Below, in pieces: positions 1-10,761 of a stretch of 64,000 nucleotides of DNA. Below the pieces are notes generated by a model that was not told where the DNA came from, searched no databases, and saw only the letters and a list, made by a program, of their open reading frames with translations. Location: positions 51,996 to 115,995 of the forward strand of contig JAYMGJ010000150.1 in NCBI GenBank assembly GCA_037178675.1. The letters are read 5' to 3'. Both the position numbers and the translations under genes were made by a program. Position 1 is the stretch's first letter, and the number at the start of each line of letters is the position of its first letter. This DNA comes from Scleroderma bovista. Lineage: Eukaryota > Basidiomycota > Agaricomycetes > Boletales > Sclerodermataceae.

Positions 1-261
1 GAGTTGACTTATTGACCGCGTAGATGAGGTCAACTCACCGTAAACTGTTTTCGTCTGTCTGTCTAGTGTCTCCATCTTACCCGGGTTCTGTGTAATTCTT
101 TTGAGTGCAACTTGTGGAAATACAGCCGTTCTTCGACTTTCCTGTGCGACCGACGCTACGACAAAAGGAACAATGTTTCGCAGAGACAACGTTAAGATAA
201 GTAACTTAGTAGACTATGTAAAGGGTCTTCAGATCCTGTCTATAGCATGTCACAAAGTGCA
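1..261. other. Left edge, no gene recognised
   Basis: No coding exon that I can support. It is the 3' flank of the minus-strand F-box gene ending at 262 and probably holds that gene's 3' UTR. Confidence 0.4.
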
Positions 262-2144
262 CTATATATCAAATCTGCGTTCCTCGATACCCTTGATCCC
301 AGCGGTCACAATTCGTCGTTCATCAAACACGACAGTCCCGCTTCTAAAGCCAGAGCCATCGTCGACCCTCACATCTTCATCCGCAGGTTCATTCGACTGA
401 GCAACCTCTGCCCCGCTTCCGCTCTCGAGGTCCCATACCCAGATAGATCCGTGAGCGCCAAGACATACGCATCGCCCGTCTGCAAGAGCGAGGGCGGAGA
501 CGGGTCCGCGTGGGCCGTGCAGTGTACGAACAAACGTCAACCTAGGCGCGTGAGTGTGCGCGCGAGTGAGGGCTGTTGAGGGCATATGCAGACGGTACAG
601 CTGGAGGTGGGTCGAGGTGTGGCTCGTCGAGGACATGTATGAAAGTGCTGCTAAAGATGATGTATCTGGTGTTTGAGAGGTGCTGCTAGAGCTGCTGGCT
701 GCAAAACTCGACGACGTCGAGAAAGACGGTAGAGTATCACCCGGGGCGAGCACGACCCATTTTCCGTCTGTTTGGGTGTCAGCTACCCGCTTCACCTTGC
801 GGCACCATTGTGCACGCATTTGTTGAAGTTTCTGTTCGTCGATCCACCCCTGAGGGACATCTAACGCCCTTGCTGAGCGCGTCCCGCTAACGACGAAGTT
901 CCCAGAAGTGGAGGTGGTGACGGGTGGGTCAGCAAAGATAGCAGATGAGGAGGATACGGATCCAGAGCGGGATATAATCAGTTCGGTTGCGCCCACGCTC
1001 CAATGGGAAGGATATACGGGGACTGCGTATGCCAGGACAAGTTTATATGATGACGTGAGGGGCATAGCAGAAAGGACTATAGACGTCGGCGGATGGCTCG
1101 TGAAAGAGGACAGAGTCTGGGTGTGTGTGATAGCATCTCCGCCGAGATCGAATATCATGAGCGTAAACGTATGCGACAGCGTAACCAGAAGGGGATGGTG
1201 GTAAGAAGCATGTGTCACAGGCGAACGATGATGAGGTAGAGGGATGTAAGTTCTTTTGGCTGCAGCGGGGATAGAGGACGGGTCATGATCGTAAATAGAG
1301 AACTCTCCTGTGGATAGAAAGGCCGCAAGGGATACAGCAGAACCGTGAGGTGTCATCCTGGAAGAAGAGGGCGACTGGTCTAAAGTCATGGAGCATATGT
1401 TGATCGGCTCGTTACTGAGCTGTGACTTGCATTTGAATGTCACTATTAGATCACTGCGATTTCGAAGGTAAATGATCGGCTGCAGTGAGCGCTCTGAGGC
1501 TGCAAAAATAGTTAACGTTCCTGCCAGTAACACCAACCACCGGGGTCCAGGAAGAGGGAGAAGTCCCAAAGGGGAGGATGCTCGACCGAGTAATGGCGAA
1601 TGCACCTCATGATTTCCACTTTCTTCAAAACTTTCAACAGTACAACGACCTTGGTGAAGTGGATAAGAGGGGCATAGAGATGTCTTCAACGGTGCCCACC
1701 ATTTCTCCAGTTTGAGCTGATGCGATACATCCACTTCCAGTCAGTGAGGATGTCATCTGCTGGAGGTGATACCCGTGAGGGTAATGGCTTGACTGGTCTT
1801 CCGTTTGCTCTGCCATAGTAGCCTCTTCCCCCTCTCAGGCGGGCTTTCCCAAACTCCCTAATAAATAAATCCCTCCATAGCTTGAGAGTATGGGTCACTC
1901 TGTTCTCAGCACCAAGTCAGAGCAAACATACATGGTTGTCAATTGCAAGCCGAGAGCAGTTCCTATTGGCCGCTTCGACGGCACAGAGGTCTCTCGAATC
2001 TAAGAAAGAAAAGATAAGGAGGAGTAGTTCATCGGATAATGCGCTGTCGAAGGAGATGACGGCGCGCCGTTCAGAGGCTGGATTCAAGCCATACTGGCGC
2101 TTTGCGATGGACAGTCGTGCTGGCGATAGGTGACGTTTCGACAT
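262..2144 (-). CDS. F-box protein with WD-like C-terminal region
   Basis: Three exons join in frame (2144-1932, 1880-1700, 1649-262) to give 593 residues. The F-box lies at about residues 36-80 (LSDELLLLIFSFLDSRDLC, continuing after intron 1 into LWRDLFIREF). Intron 2 sits inside the sequence NWRNGRCTVE, a stretch usual just after the F-box in fungal F-box/WD proteins. The rest is low-complexity Ser/Thr-rich sequence with at least one recognisable WD-like strand near the C-terminus (IWVWDLESG). F-box proteins bind Skp1 and act as substrate receptors of SCF ubiquitin ligases; the target here is unknown. The start at 2144 is shared, on opposite strands, with the possible upstream start of the neighbouring TAF13 gene. 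Further unrecognised introns in the long last exon are possible. Confidence 0.75.
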
Positions 2145-2181
2145 GGGGACGAGGCCAGAGAGACGTCCGAAACGGGCCATG
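2142..2181. promoter_or_regulatory. Compact divergent start region of F-box gene and TAF13
   Basis: The minus-strand ATG (first base 2144) and a plus-strand ATG (2143) share the palindrome CATG at 2142-2145. A second plus-strand ATG in frame lies at 2179. Even with that later start only 34 bp separate the two coding sequences, so each promoter must overlap the other gene's 5' region. Confidence 0.5.
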
Positions 2182-2959
2182 TCTTACTCCCATTACCAGC
2201 ATACTCAACATCCTGCAGGGACATCATATCCATACGCTGCCTACCATTCCGGAACACCAGGCGTGTATACCCACCCCCAGACTCAAGCACATGCTGCGTA
2301 TCAGGGCGCATATGCCTCGGGAGTAACTGGCTACGGTGCATGGCCCTATCCATACAGCTACATTCCCCAACAACAGCCGCAGACCACCCAAGCTGCGCGA
2401 CCAGTGGTGCAAACTACTGTTGCCCCGGCCACAGTGACTACCTCTGCACCTGGCCCAGTCACACCGAGAACGACCACGTTCACCTCATACACACCAACAC
2501 AGGCGGCTGGTGGTAGCAGTACGATTGGGCGAGGTCGTAAACAATCCAACTTCAGGGGCCTGTTCACCAAAGAGTGTACGCCTTGTATTTCGCTATGGTT
2601 ATCCGTTATAACAAGACAGGACCAGTAAAGAGCCTGTTGTACGGTTTTGGCGACGACCGCAACCCAGCAAATGACACAGTCAATGTCATGGAGGAAATCC
2701 TGATTGAATTCATCGTCGACGTCGTATGTTATATGACTTGTTTATCTAACTTGGTCCTGACATGACCCAGTGTCAAACTGCTGGCGGACCGCAGAGGAAA
2801 GCACGATTATCCATCGAGGATCTGCGGCGCGCATTATCGCGGCCAGCAGATGCAAAAAAACTCGCTCGAATGGAGGAGCTGCTCTTCATGCAAGAAGACA
2901 TCAAGCGAGCTCGTGCACAGTTTGAGGAATCAGAGCTCAGTCAACCCAAGGACTTTTAG
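2179..2959 (+). CDS. TAF13: Transcription initiation factor TFIID subunit 13 (TAF13)
   Basis: Exons 2179-2575, 2626-2723 and 2771-2959 join to 227 residues (239 if translation starts at 2143). After a Tyr/Gln/Pro/Thr-rich N-terminal extension of about 115 residues comes the TAF13 histone fold: GLFTKELKSLLYGFGDD, then VMEEILIEFIVDV, a loop, and KKLARMEELLFMQEDIKRAR. Intron 1 has donor GTACGC and acceptor CCAG, and removing it restores KELKSLLYGFGD exactly as in the family. TAF13 pairs with TAF11 through this fold and helps TFIID engage TBP and core promoters in the nucleus. The N-terminal extension is longer than in animals. I prefer the start at 2179 because it leaves some space to the divergent F-box gene; both starts are open. 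Confidence 0.95.
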
Positions 2960-3119
2960 TGTATTTCTCGCCCTTCATAACCTGCATGTAATTATCATCG
3001 TCGCGTAGAACCATGCGATACGAGCCTCTGACGTTCCTCAAACTGTTACGAGTGACGTCTCGAATGCTGCACCGCTTAGGCCCCTTCTTGTGCTATACGC
3101 GCTACGGAAGAACACGAAG

Positions 3120-3816
3120 TTATTCTTTCATACCTTCTTCGTACTCTGCGTCGGCCGATTCTTCCACCGGTGTCGTAGCGCCGTCTGCCTGGGCTTTTCG
3201 CTGAGCATTGCGCCCTTGGACACCTGGCAAAGAAATGAATTGGATTATAACGACAGGATAAATATATGTAGCTGACCTCCACTCTGAGCCAGCGGTTTTG
3301 CATATTGTTGTAGCCAATCCTCGGACTCCCATACTGTTGAAGCAATAAAATCGACACTGATAATCACTACCATCAAGATTGAACGTACTGGCTCTGTTTC
3401 CTGCTCCCGGTTGCATGGAAGCTTTTATTGGTCTGGCAGTGTTAACCTTCAAGACTTTTCCACGAAACTCGTTCAGGTCCATATTGTCAATCGCATCTTG
3501 AGCGTCCGCAGCAGAGGAGTACGTGACGAAGGCGAAGCCACGATGTTTCGCTTCTGCTAGTTTTGTCAATGGCGCACGGTATGATGAATGATCAAAGTAT
3601 GCCCACCAGTCTCCTGAGCTGGGTTCGTTGCCGCCGATGGCAGCTGCACTTCTACTATGTCCCCTGTCCGAATCCGAATGGTATGCACGCGAGAAAGAGC
3701 ACGTCGAAGAGCGTAAACGCACCAAAAACTTGAAACAGTTGGTAGATGGCGGCCTCGTCTACGTCATCGACGAGTCCTCCGACGAAAATCGTTTTCTTGC
3801 CCTTGGTGTCCTCCAT
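3120..3816 (-). CDS. RRM RNA-binding protein, Cyp33/PPIE-type RRM without cyclophilin domain
   Basis: Five exons (3816-3723, 3663-3607, 3556-3389, 3333-3277, 3223-3120) join in frame to 159 residues. One RRM fills residues 8-85: RNP2 is KTIFVGGL and RNP1 is KHRGFAFVTY, followed by AIDNMDLNEFRGK and VNTARP. The segment IWESEDWLQQY after the RRM resembles the linker behind the RRM of cyclophilin E. The peptidyl-prolyl isomerase domain is absent, since the protein ends soon after in an acidic tail. In animals the parent protein is spliceosome associated; an RNA-binding nuclear role is likely here. The gene starts 77 bp from the divergent WDR83 gene, so the two probably share a promoter. Confidence 0.85.
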
Positions 3817-3892
3817 CTGTCGCGGAGGTAAGCACACAAGAGACTCGGCGGCGGCCCGTTTACGGGCCGGAACAAATCACTGAACAACACTC

Positions 3893-5095
3893 ATGGCAAT
3901 GGCGCCTTCGCGAGGCCCGCAACAGCTCGCTCGCAGATTGCATGCAACGCTCAGTAACCACAGAGGACCCGTCCATGTTGCTAGATATGCAAAGGGAACT
4001 GCCAAGTACATCCTCAGTGGCGGACAAGACCGCACCGTACGTCTCTGGAACGCTGATCTGGGGACCGAGATCAAGGTATTTGAGGCGCACGGCTACGAGG
4101 TCCTCTCCATCTCAGTGTGAGTGCATGCATCTTAACTAGCAAGCTTTCTACTCACGAGCTTTGGCACGATATTAGAAGCCACGATAATGCCAAGTTCGCG
4201 TCTTCGGGTGGTGACCGCTCCGTGTTTGTCTGGGATGTTACTACGGGCATGACGAGTCGCCGCCTCGCGGGCCATACTGGAAAGGTATTTTCAGTCGAGT
4301 TTAATGCCGATGCCACTGTGCTTGCGAGTGGTAAGTACTTGTTCATCGTTTCGTGCTGCACATCACTCTTTCGCAGGTTCGTACGATGCGACGGTTAGGC
4401 TTTGGGATCTGAGGTATGTTTCGTGCCTACATTATTGATTTGAGTGATCTAATCATTCTATGCATCAAAAAAAGGTCGCAAAGCAGGGCCCCTATACAAG
4501 TCCTCGAAGAAGCTAAAGACGCAGTACAGACTCTCCATGTCGACGCAACCACCATCATCGCCGGTTCTGTGGACGGGTATGTGCGAACATATGACCTCCG
4601 CAAAGGTGAACTCAGAGCAGACTTTGTTGGCCGTTCGTCTCCATTGCGCCCTGCCGTCGAACTGCACTCTCACGTACCTTGACAGAACCAGTGACTTCTG
4701 TCATTCCATCCACGGATGGAACCACCTTCCTCGTAGCATCCCTCGATTCGCAGGTGCGACTTTTCGATGTTGGAACGGGCAAGATGCTCAACTATTTCGG
4801 GGGGCACATGCACACATCTTATCGATGTCGTGCATGCTTTGGATACGCTGAGGCAAGCGTGGTCTGCGGCGACGAAAATGGCTGTATCTGGGCATGGGAT
4901 CTTGTTGATGTAAGTACTATCATAATCCAGGAAGCCCTTCTGAATGACCATACCCAGGCTGCGATCCTCCAGCCCAATCCACCACCACAGGTTCATAGCA
5001 AGGTAATAACCTGGACTGAGCACCATCCCACTCAACCCGATGAAATGATTACTGCAAGCGCAGATGGCACCGTCAATATATGGAGAAATGGTTAA
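3893..5095 (+). CDS. WDR83: WD40 protein WDR83 / MORG1
   Basis: Six exons (3893-4116, 4176-4330, 4377-4413, 4475-4632, 4686-4909, 4958-5095) give 311 residues, close to the 315 of the human protein. It is a seven-bladed beta-propeller: repeats with GGQDRTVRLWN, SSGGDRSVFVWD, GSYDATVRLWD, AGSVDGYVRTYDLR, ASLDSQVRLFD, GDENGCIWAWD and a final ASADGTVNIWRNG match the family blade by blade. The family acts as a MAP-kinase organiser scaffold and is also found in spliceosomes. The fifth intron (4910-4957, 48 bp) has no stop codon and is in frame, so retention would go unseen by frame alone; I remove it because the family has no insert there. A second ATG at 3899 is an alternative start. Confidence 0.93.
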
Positions 5096-5228
5096 TTCAA
5101 TCCCATATACATGTGTGTGTATGTGTGTGTAGACATACATATTACCTTCTTGATAGCTATAACAACAAAATTCATGTGCACTTGTACAGTTCTCAAAACC
5201 GAACTTTCACCATCGTTTCGCGATGGGG

Positions 5229-6901
5229 CTATTGCTTGCTAGATCCCTCCACAACGACATTCATGCGTTGCCGCAGGGAAGCTCCCGATTGCGGTTCCTT
5301 TGGTGGCTCTGGTGCTGTCACCACGCTGTCCATATCGGAGAAACTAGACCTAGTGGGTGACGACTGACCACGGATTGTCATTGAGGGCGGGCGACCAACT
5401 CCAAGATAATCCGAGGGACCACGTACGACGCCCGCCTCGCCAGGTCCCACTAACTCGACCGTCTCCGTCAATCCAGCAATGCGAGTCCACCTACGGTAAC
5501 GGGTATACTTGCCAATTCCTCCCCGACTACTTGCACCCTCCCATTTGTTGTCACCGTACAGCCAGCCCTCGGGATCTGTTGCAATATCGTCTTCGGCACC
5601 AGGGATCGCGGACGGGTCGTGAACATGTTGTCCCGCCCCGTTCGCCTTGTCTCGCTCAGAACTTTCGCTCGGTCCACCCTGTCCGCCTGAGTCTCTACTT
5701 CGAGCCGCACGTAACATACGTGCAGCTGTCCCAGGCGTGTTCTCTGGCGTGTCCTTGTCTCTAGGTGGGCACTTCTCGACGCGCCATATTCCATCCTGCC
5801 CCTCCCTCTTCACAACGACACGCCATTCGGGTTCCTCCCAAGTCCATTTCGCCATGCGTTTGGTCCTTGCTTCGCCTTTTCCCACGGTGACATATGATAC
5901 CGTAGGGGGAGGGAGGGAGAACGTGGCTGGTGGAGGGAGGGGAACCTGGGCGGCGCTGCACCACGCTGGGCGTTCGCCGGGGAGGAGCGCTGCGGTCCAG
6001 TCGAGGCCCATCCACCAGCGCTGGTTCTCGTACACTGTGAAGAGGAAACGGACGGGCTGCGCAGGCGTTGGTCCGCCATCGTCGGGCTGGGAGGCAGCAC
6101 TGGTGTAGTCGGATATACCTGAGATGGGCCGTGAAGCATACGATGGCGGGGGAGAGGCAGGCTCTGGAAGGGGGGTGCCAGAGAAGAAGGCACAGAGGTG
6201 GTAGTAACCCCATCGAAGGTGTGCACTGTGAGTTAGCGTTGCCCGTGCATTACAGGCCCACCTTGCTCGGTGGATAAGAACGAGAGTTCCTGTAATAGCG
6301 ATACAGATCGGGAGGGGAACAAAGTACGTGAGGATGAGGTAGGGGGGATAGGCAAGGGCGGCCATGCGGAACAGGGTCAGTGAGGGAGGTAATGGGAGGT
6401 CTGAGAAGGGTGAGGAGGGGAGGAGGGCATGTATCGTCGTTAGGTCTGAAAGCACGGCATGGACAGTGGTTTCGGTCGCGGGCTGGGAGGTGGCAGACGA
6501 TGCAGGGTGAGTTGTCCAACCCTTTAAAGCAAACACAGAAAGGATGGCCAGGGGAAGAAAGAACCTGTGAGGGGATACTTGAATGGTACAACTGAGTATT
6601 ATCGAGGATGGACGTACTTGAGAGTAGCCTCTGAGAACAGGCAGAGTGCCCACCATGCACCAAGGGCGAGCCAGCTCTCCTCCCAAGCAGACTCCCAGCT
6701 GATGATTTCAAGCAAATGTCTTACTATCTGGATGTAAGGTGCGAGCGCTACAAGCTCATATGTGAGTGGAGGTGGTGTGGAAGACACGAACTCGATCAAT
6801 GTCGGTGGTGGATTGGGAGACGGGGGCATCGTTGGCGTCGTCATCGAGCTGATCGACGCAGTCGTATTTGGGGGCATCTGCAGAACCTTTGGTCGCGACA
6901 T
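5229..6901 (-). CDS. Pex24p/dysferlin-domain peroxisomal membrane protein
   Basis: Exons 6901-6618 and 6564-5229 join to 539 residues. A Pro/Ser/Thr-rich N-terminus leads into hydrophobic segments around residues 65-190, for example LAYPPYLILTYFVPLPICI. A dysferlin N motif follows (FLFTVYENQRWWMGLDW with LLPGERPAWCS), then a dysferlin C motif (TWEEPEWRVVV and DPEGWLYGDNKWEG...GKYTRYRRWTR). This order is that of the fungal Pex23/Pex24 family (Pex28-Pex32 in yeast), integral membrane proteins of ER-peroxisome contacts that control peroxisome number and size. The start at 6901 overlaps the start of GPI18 on the other strand in a CATG; in-frame ATGs at 6877 and 6844 are alternatives. A small intron in the region after the second hydrophobic segment cannot be excluded. 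Confidence 0.8.
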
Positions 6902-8223
6902 GCAAGCTTGTGATTCTGGTCAAACCCAGTATCTTCGTGCCCTGCTCTCCCTTTCCCTCCTGAGTCGGCTCATTGTCTGCGTGCTCGTCGTCTCGTCAAC
7001 TGCATTGCTGACACTGTTCGACTCATCCCCTAGACTCGTCCTTTCTGCCGACGTTTCAGCTTGGACGGCCTCGCTACTTCGCTGGGACGTCTTTCATTTC
7101 GGACATGTTGCTCGCCACGGACCCGTGTACGAGCATGAATGGGCCTTCTTTCCCGCAATTTCGCTCGTTATGAGCTGGTCGGGCTCTGCGTTATCTTTTC
7201 TTGGCTTCAGTCGACAAGGATGGTCGGCGCTTTTGTGTGGGGGAGCACTCGTCGGGATGCTCTTCGACTCGACCTGGGTTCTCTACCAGCTATCATTGTT
7301 CCATCTGCGTTCGCCATCTGCTGCATTCCTTGCTACCGCTCTGTCCTTGATATCGAGCAGTCCTGCTGCACTGCGCTTCGCTCCTTACAGCGAACCATTC
7401 TTCACATATTTCTCCTACAGAGGAATGCTGGCCTGTGTGCGGTCACAATGGCCCCTTGCTTCCATATACTTTGCGATGGCAAGCGCCTTTCGTTCCAACG
7501 GCATACTGCTTTGTGGTTTTATCGTGTGGGGAATGCTCGTGGCACCCTTGTTCGCTCGTTGGGATCTAGTAAGTGTCTTAGGGTCTTCATAGTCAACCAT
7601 GTATAATACCGTTCCATCAGCTTTCAGTGAAACGATTGCTATACTGCGTCGCCCTAGTCGCTTTGCCACTTGCACCATTTATTTATCATAACTACAGCGG
7701 TTACGTGCTGTACTGTTTGACGACGCAACCCCACCCTGCGTGGTGTGAAAAGAACATGTTGCCATCAATCTACTCGCATGTCCAAGACAAATACTGGAAC
7801 GTTGGTTTCCTCCGTTATTGGACGATCTCCAACATTCCCAACTTCTTGCTAGCGATACCCGTACTCCTGAATGTGTACGCCTTCTGTGGGTTCTATCTCT
7901 GCCACCTTCCCTGGATCGTCCCCCGCCTTTTGTCACAATGTGAATCCAAAGTCGTCGATGATCGGCTGCAGACGTATTCACTGTTCCTCCAACCAACCAT
8001 TCTCCCTCACGTTGTCCACGGTCTTGCGCTCACACTCATCCTCACATTCAATGCCCATGTGCAGATCGCACTGCGTGTTTTGCCTTCCCTGCCAATGATG
8101 CATTGGGCAGCTGCATGGCTATTGATTGAGCGACCCAAGTGGGGAAAGGCATGGATTGTATGGAGTGTCGTGTGGTGTGCTTTGAGCTGTGTTTTGTGGG
8201 CTGTCTTTCTTCCTCCTGCATAA
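6900..8223 (+). CDS. GPI18: GPI mannosyltransferase 2 (PIG-V/Gpi18)
   Basis: Exons 6900-7568 and 7621-8223 join to 423 residues, near the roughly 430 of yeast Gpi18. It is a polytopic membrane protein with about eight hydrophobic segments. Hallmarks of the family are the early lumenal RWDVFHFGHVARHG with EHEWAFFP, APYSEPFFTYFSYRGM, and the block SHVQDKYWNVGFLRYW...NIPNFLLAIPV. The enzyme transfers the second alpha-1,6 mannose to the GPI core in the endoplasmic reticulum membrane. The acidic residues in the first lumenal loop fit the GT-C mannosyltransferase fold. It is divergent to the peroxisomal membrane protein gene with no intergenic space if the first ATGs are used. Confidence 0.92.
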
Positions 8224-8373
8224 GATATCAGTTAGAGTACCTCCGAATGCATTTAAGAAAAGATAGAGCGAGGTTCGAACTCACCCTTCAAAGTCTTCAA
8301 ATGGCTTGGTCTGGCGCTCGGCCATGCGTCCGTTCGGAGCGTTCGTCATGCTCCGGAGTTCAAACCGACCACC

Positions 8374-10542
8374 ATGATCCACGAGGAGACCTCCCGAGAC
8401 GCCCATGATGACGCGGACAGTAAGGACGATGGACACTACCACAGGCTACACCGTAGCCTGTCTGCGAGGCAGGTCCAGATGATTGCAATCGGGGGTACGA
8501 TTGGGACCGGTCTGTTTCTTGGGAGTGGACGATCCCTGGCTCAGGGTGGGCCTGCTAGCATGCTCATCTGCTATGGCATCGTAGGATTCATCGTATACGT
8601 CACCCTGCTCCTACTTGGAGAAATGGCCACCCAATACCCCGTAGCAGGTGAGTGTGCACTCCGCTTTACCCCGTCTGCAGCTGACGTCAGGATGTCTAGG
8701 TTCTTTCAACGCATACGCGACACGGTTCTTCTCTCCTGCGTACGGTTTTGCACTGTCATGGAACTATTGGTTCAACGATGCCGTGTCCGTAGCTTCGGAT
8801 CTTACGGCCGCTCAGCTTGTTCTTCAGTTCTGGACGACATGGCATCCTTGGGTCATCAGTCTCCTCTTCTGGCTCTTCCTCGTCTCAGTAAACGCTTTCC
8901 ATGTTCGAGCCTACGGTGAACTAGGTCAGTCTGGCCCCTTGTGCTCTTGGTATCCTTGCTCACGAACACACGTTAGAATATTGGCTTTCGCTCCTTAAAG
9001 TAATAGCAGTAGTCGCATTCATCATTATTGGCATACTCGTCAATGTCGGCGTCAACACATCCCACACCTACATCGGTGGTCATTACTGGTCTATCCCTGG
9101 CGCCCCTTTCGTCGGTGGCTTCGCTGGGTTTGCAAATGTATTCGTAACGGCTAGTTTTGCATGTAGGTTCTCGCAAAAATTTAAGTATAAAACTTAATTT
9201 TTGTATAGACGGAGGAACCGAGAGTCTTGGAATCACCGCGGGTGAAACCCGGAACCCTTCACGCAACATGCCAAGGGTCGTCAAACTTGTATTTTGGAGG
9301 TGGGACGTAGTACACTCCTGTCTGAAATTACTCACGAGTCTCCATTAGAATCCTTATGTTCTATGTTATAAGCATACTACTCATTGGTTTGAATGGTCTG
9401 TCAAAGTTGTCTTCGAATACCTAGGTCACTGATCCCTTTCAAATAGTACCCTGGAATTACCCCAACTTATCAAACAAGACTACTACAACGTCACCATTTA
9501 CTATTGTATTCGAACTTGCAGGCTCCAGTGAGTTGTGGGTCCTATATTGGTTGATCGATTCTGATTTGTGGTGAAACAGCTGCAGCAGCTTCATTCATGA
9601 ATACTGTTATTCTCACCTCGGTGCTCTCTGCTGGTAACCACGCGCTGTTTGCGGGAACGAGAGTTCTCTATGGCCTCTCTGTCGTCCAGCCCCAAGCACA
9701 TGCTCCTCACATATTCTCGAGGACCACATCTGCGGGTGTACCCATATTTTCCCTGCTAGCAACCAGCAGCATCAGCATCCTCTGTTTTGCCAGTAGTTAT
9801 ATTGGGAGTGGCCAGTTGTGGGGTTGGCTGCAGAATATTGTTGGTGTCTCGAATCAGGTGCGTGCTGTTCTTTGTGGATGTTTACGCTTGAGTCAGTGTA
9901 TTGGCTAGATTGCGTGGCTTTCCATTGGTTTGGCGAGCTGGAGGTTCAGAAAGGCGTGGATCCAACACGGACGCCCAATACAGGAGCTCAAGTTTTATGC
10001 TCGTTGGACATGGCCGTGGGGACCATACTTTGTGGTGGGTGATGGTCAATCATAGCATTATGTGGCATCTAATTGCCACGCAGATCATCACCGTGTCTTC
10101 CCTTATTCTTAGTAAGTGAACACGGTTTATGGTGTTTTCTCAGGCTAACAGTACTACTTTAGTCCAGGGCTGGACGTCGATATTCCCCAAGTTCTCGGCT
10201 GTTGATTTCGTTTCATTCTACATCGAGATACCCGTGATGGTTGTGATGTATGTGTCCTGGCTTATCACCAAAGGAGCCACTGTGGCGGCAGTGAGACAAC
10301 GGGTTGGCGGTGATGCAACACTAGAACTGGCGAGAGAGACCACGCCACTTTTGTGCATTGGCACTCGAAGGCGCGGAATTGACCTCAGAGCTGCATTTGA
10401 CATCGTTGATCTAAATACTGTCGATCTCCGCAAGGACGAATATGCAGACGCCGACCAAGACGAAGCAGAGGATAACGAACACAAGCAGAGGCTGAGAGGC
10501 CGCTATGGATTGCTTTGGCGACTGTTTTACTACGTCGCATAG
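8374..10542 (+). CDS. Amino-acid permease, APC superfamily (fungal YAT type)
   Basis: Ten exons join in frame to 571 residues: 8374-8647, 8700-8924, 8977-9162, 9209-9299, 9349-9395, 9447-9527, 9580-9857, 9909-10034, 10084-10111, 10163-10542. The fungal amino-acid permease signature opens the membrane part (RQVQMIAIGGTIGTGLFLGSG), followed by about 12 transmembrane segments. Typical blocks are GEMATQYPVAGSFNAYATRF, GGTESLGITAGETRNP, LIGLNVPWNYPNLS and SVLSAGNHALFAGTRVLYGL. These plasma-membrane carriers import amino acids with protons. The substrate cannot be told from sequence, though GAP1/AGP-like general permeases are the nearest picture. The cytosolic C-terminus is acidic, as in nitrogen-regulated permeases that are ubiquitinated. 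Exon 9 is only 28 nt. Confidence 0.9.
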
Positions 10543-10597
10543 ATATGTAGCAGTAGATCACCGGGTATGTCTAATCAGCTGTGTGGTGTGTCGACAG

Positions 10598-10686
10598 GTC
10601 ACTTTGCCGGAGTGGTTAACGGGATCGCCTGCTAACAGCCAAGCGGTTGGGCTTTGCCCGCGAGTGTTCGAATCGCTCAGGTGACG
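10598..10686 (+). tRNA. tRNA-Ser(GCT) with a probable 7-nt intron
   Basis: The acceptor stem GTCACTT pairs with AGGTGAC, one G-T wobble allowed. The D-stem is CCG/CGG around GAGTGGTTAA. The anticodon stem ATCGC pairs with GCGGT only if about 7 nt after CTGCTA are removed, giving loop CTGCTAA with anticodon GCT. There is a long class II variable arm (GGGC-TTT-GCCC). The T-arm is GAGTG-TTCGAAT-CGCTC and the discriminator base is G. All are serine features. It reads AGC and AGT codons. The intron position, one base 3' of the anticodon, is the canonical eukaryotic one. Confidence 0.9.
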
Positions 10687-10761
10687 ACTTTTTGTTGCTC
10701 TTTCGTCCGCTGTCTGAACAGCAATTTCATGCCACTCGATATCCAACTTTGACAGACAACC

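Noticed and set aside
8250..8345. tRNA-like sequence on the minus strand between GPI18 and the permease (GGCCGAGC and a T-arm GTGAG-TTCGAAC-CTCGC)
   Set aside because: The acceptor stem does not pair (GGACGCA versus TCTATCT) and no anticodon stem forms; at best a decayed tRNA-Ser/Leu fragment.
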